This document shows positions 63,526-64,000 of a stretch of 64,000 nucleotides of DNA, piece after piece. The notes beneath the pieces are model-generated. The model was not told the origin of the DNA, made no database searches, and saw nothing but the letters and a program-made list of their open reading frames with translations. Origin of the DNA: Gemmatimonadota bacterium (GTDB lineage: Bacteria > Gemmatimonadota > Gemmatimonadetes > Longimicrobiales > Gaopeijiaceae); contig JAJDYN010000035.1 of assembly GCA_022825135.1 (NCBI GenBank), forward strand, positions 19,084 through 83,083. The letters are read 5' to 3'. The translations under genes and the position numbers were made by a program. Numbering within the stretch: the first letter of the stretch is position 1; every line of letters starts with the position of its first letter.

Positions 63526-64000
63526 TCAGGCGCGAACGCTCGGGCGGCTCTCCAACGCCTTCCTGAGCTGTCCAGCGTCGGCCTGTTGATAGCAGCGCAG
63601 CACCGTTTGGGCCTCCTTCCAGCCACCGAGCTCGCAGAGCACCTTCAGCGGGAGAGCCATGAGGTCGGAAGCGAACTTCCGCCTCAGCGAATGCCAGCCC
63701 CTCCCGCGTCTGGGTTCCAGCCCCGCAAGCACTTGGGCTCTGTCCCACCAGTACCGGACCGCCGTTACGCCCGCGCACCGCGAGGCGTCCCTGGGGGCAG
63801 GCAACACCGGAGAGTCCCCGGCGTCGGGACCCCTGCGTTGCGCAGCCTCTTCCAAGGCGACGATGGCCTCGTCGGTCATCGGCGTGACGTGCTCGTAGCC
63901 CGTCTTCTCATGCTCCGCCCGCCACACGATGGTCCTGTCCTCGAAGTCGATATCCGCCCATCTGAGGTGGCGGATCGCGCCGATTCTGTGTCCGGTCTCG
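63526..64000 (-). CDS. Tyrosine recombinase/integrase, C-terminal part (5' end outside window)
   Basis: The last 158 or so residues are visible. The catalytic set is in order: Arg in ETGHRIGAIRHLRW, the Lys of the hairpin (EHEKTGYEHV), HSLRR for H-x-L-x-R, GW in place of the usual GH, and the nucleophile Tyr in TVLRCYQQAD. The N-terminal part lies beyond position 64000. Its position, with its 3' end towards a truncated gene, places it at the edge of an integrated element. Confidence 0.85.
   Translation of the reverse strand, partial: ETGHRIGAIRHLRWADIDFEDRTIVWRAEHEKTGYEHVTPMTDEAIVALEEAAQRRGPDAGDSPVLPAPRDASRCAGVTAVRYWWDRAQVLAGLEPRRGRGWHSLRRKFASDLMALPLKVLCELGGWKEAQTVLRCYQQADAGQLRKALESRPSVRA

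Overview
The window is high-GC bacterial DNA with very high coding density. Many secreted or lipid-anchored hydrolases, a carboxypeptidase-regulatory/TonB receptor, LVIVD and VPS10/BNR propellers, DUF1592-type cytochromes, DUF3179 and M19/M20/GGT peptidases point to a Gemmatimonadota-like organism (FCB side of the tree, Gram-negative, not a spore former). That placement is an inference from gene content. No rRNA or tRNA gene is present to confirm it.

Layout. 1-7.3 kb: the start of a Planctomycete-type cytochrome/DUF1592 protein, a DsbB-like oxidoreductase, a Tat-exported NAD-dependent epimerase, a DHA2-type MFS exporter and a propeller-PHP (CehA/McbA-like) hydrolase. 7.5-13.6 kb: a large TonB-dependent receptor, two small secreted proteins, a RidA-like lipoprotein, a class C beta-lactamase-fold hydrolase and a DUF167 protein whose start codon overlaps that of the divergent hydrolase. 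13.6-24.6 kb: acetamidase, TauE/SafE permease, DUF3179 lipoprotein, a SpmA/SpmB pair with an unusually long CPBP protease, then the murein-recycling pair mpl-ldcA. 24.7-34.4 kb: a zincin lipoprotein, M19 dipeptidase, three unassigned membrane proteins, an M20 peptidase, a VanZ-like protein and an orphan amino-acid-type binding protein. 34.4-43.5 kb is accessory in character: a DUF222-HNH gene next to small tandem repeats, then ggt and thiC, then a visibly more A/T-rich DarTG toxin-antitoxin module followed by an AAA/DUF4143 ATPase. 43.5-50 kb: three minus-strand secreted genes (LVIVD propeller, metallo-beta-lactamase fold, LRR-metzincin fusion). 50.2-60.1 kb: a class III aminotransferase, a frameshifted VPS10/BNR gene, a strong terminator, an 862-residue ATPase fusion, a DinB/YfiT protein and two methyltransferases. 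60.2-64 kb: a His-rich/Met-rich protein pair, a CBM9-like protein, a truncated glycoside-hydrolase-like gene and an incoming tyrosine recombinase that marks a mobile-element boundary.

The most unusual signal is shared by the two DUF4143 ATPases at 42.3 and 55.2 kb. Each has its own perfect 10-bp inverted repeat ending 3 or 7 nt before the start codon, with no usable ribosome binding site between. The two repeats differ in sequence but have the same architecture. The second ATPase also carries a roughly 400-residue C-terminal extension that resembles the tails of NACHT-type NTPases. Together with DarTG this suggests stress or defence functions under self-encoded control. The sequence shows the architecture; the function is inference.
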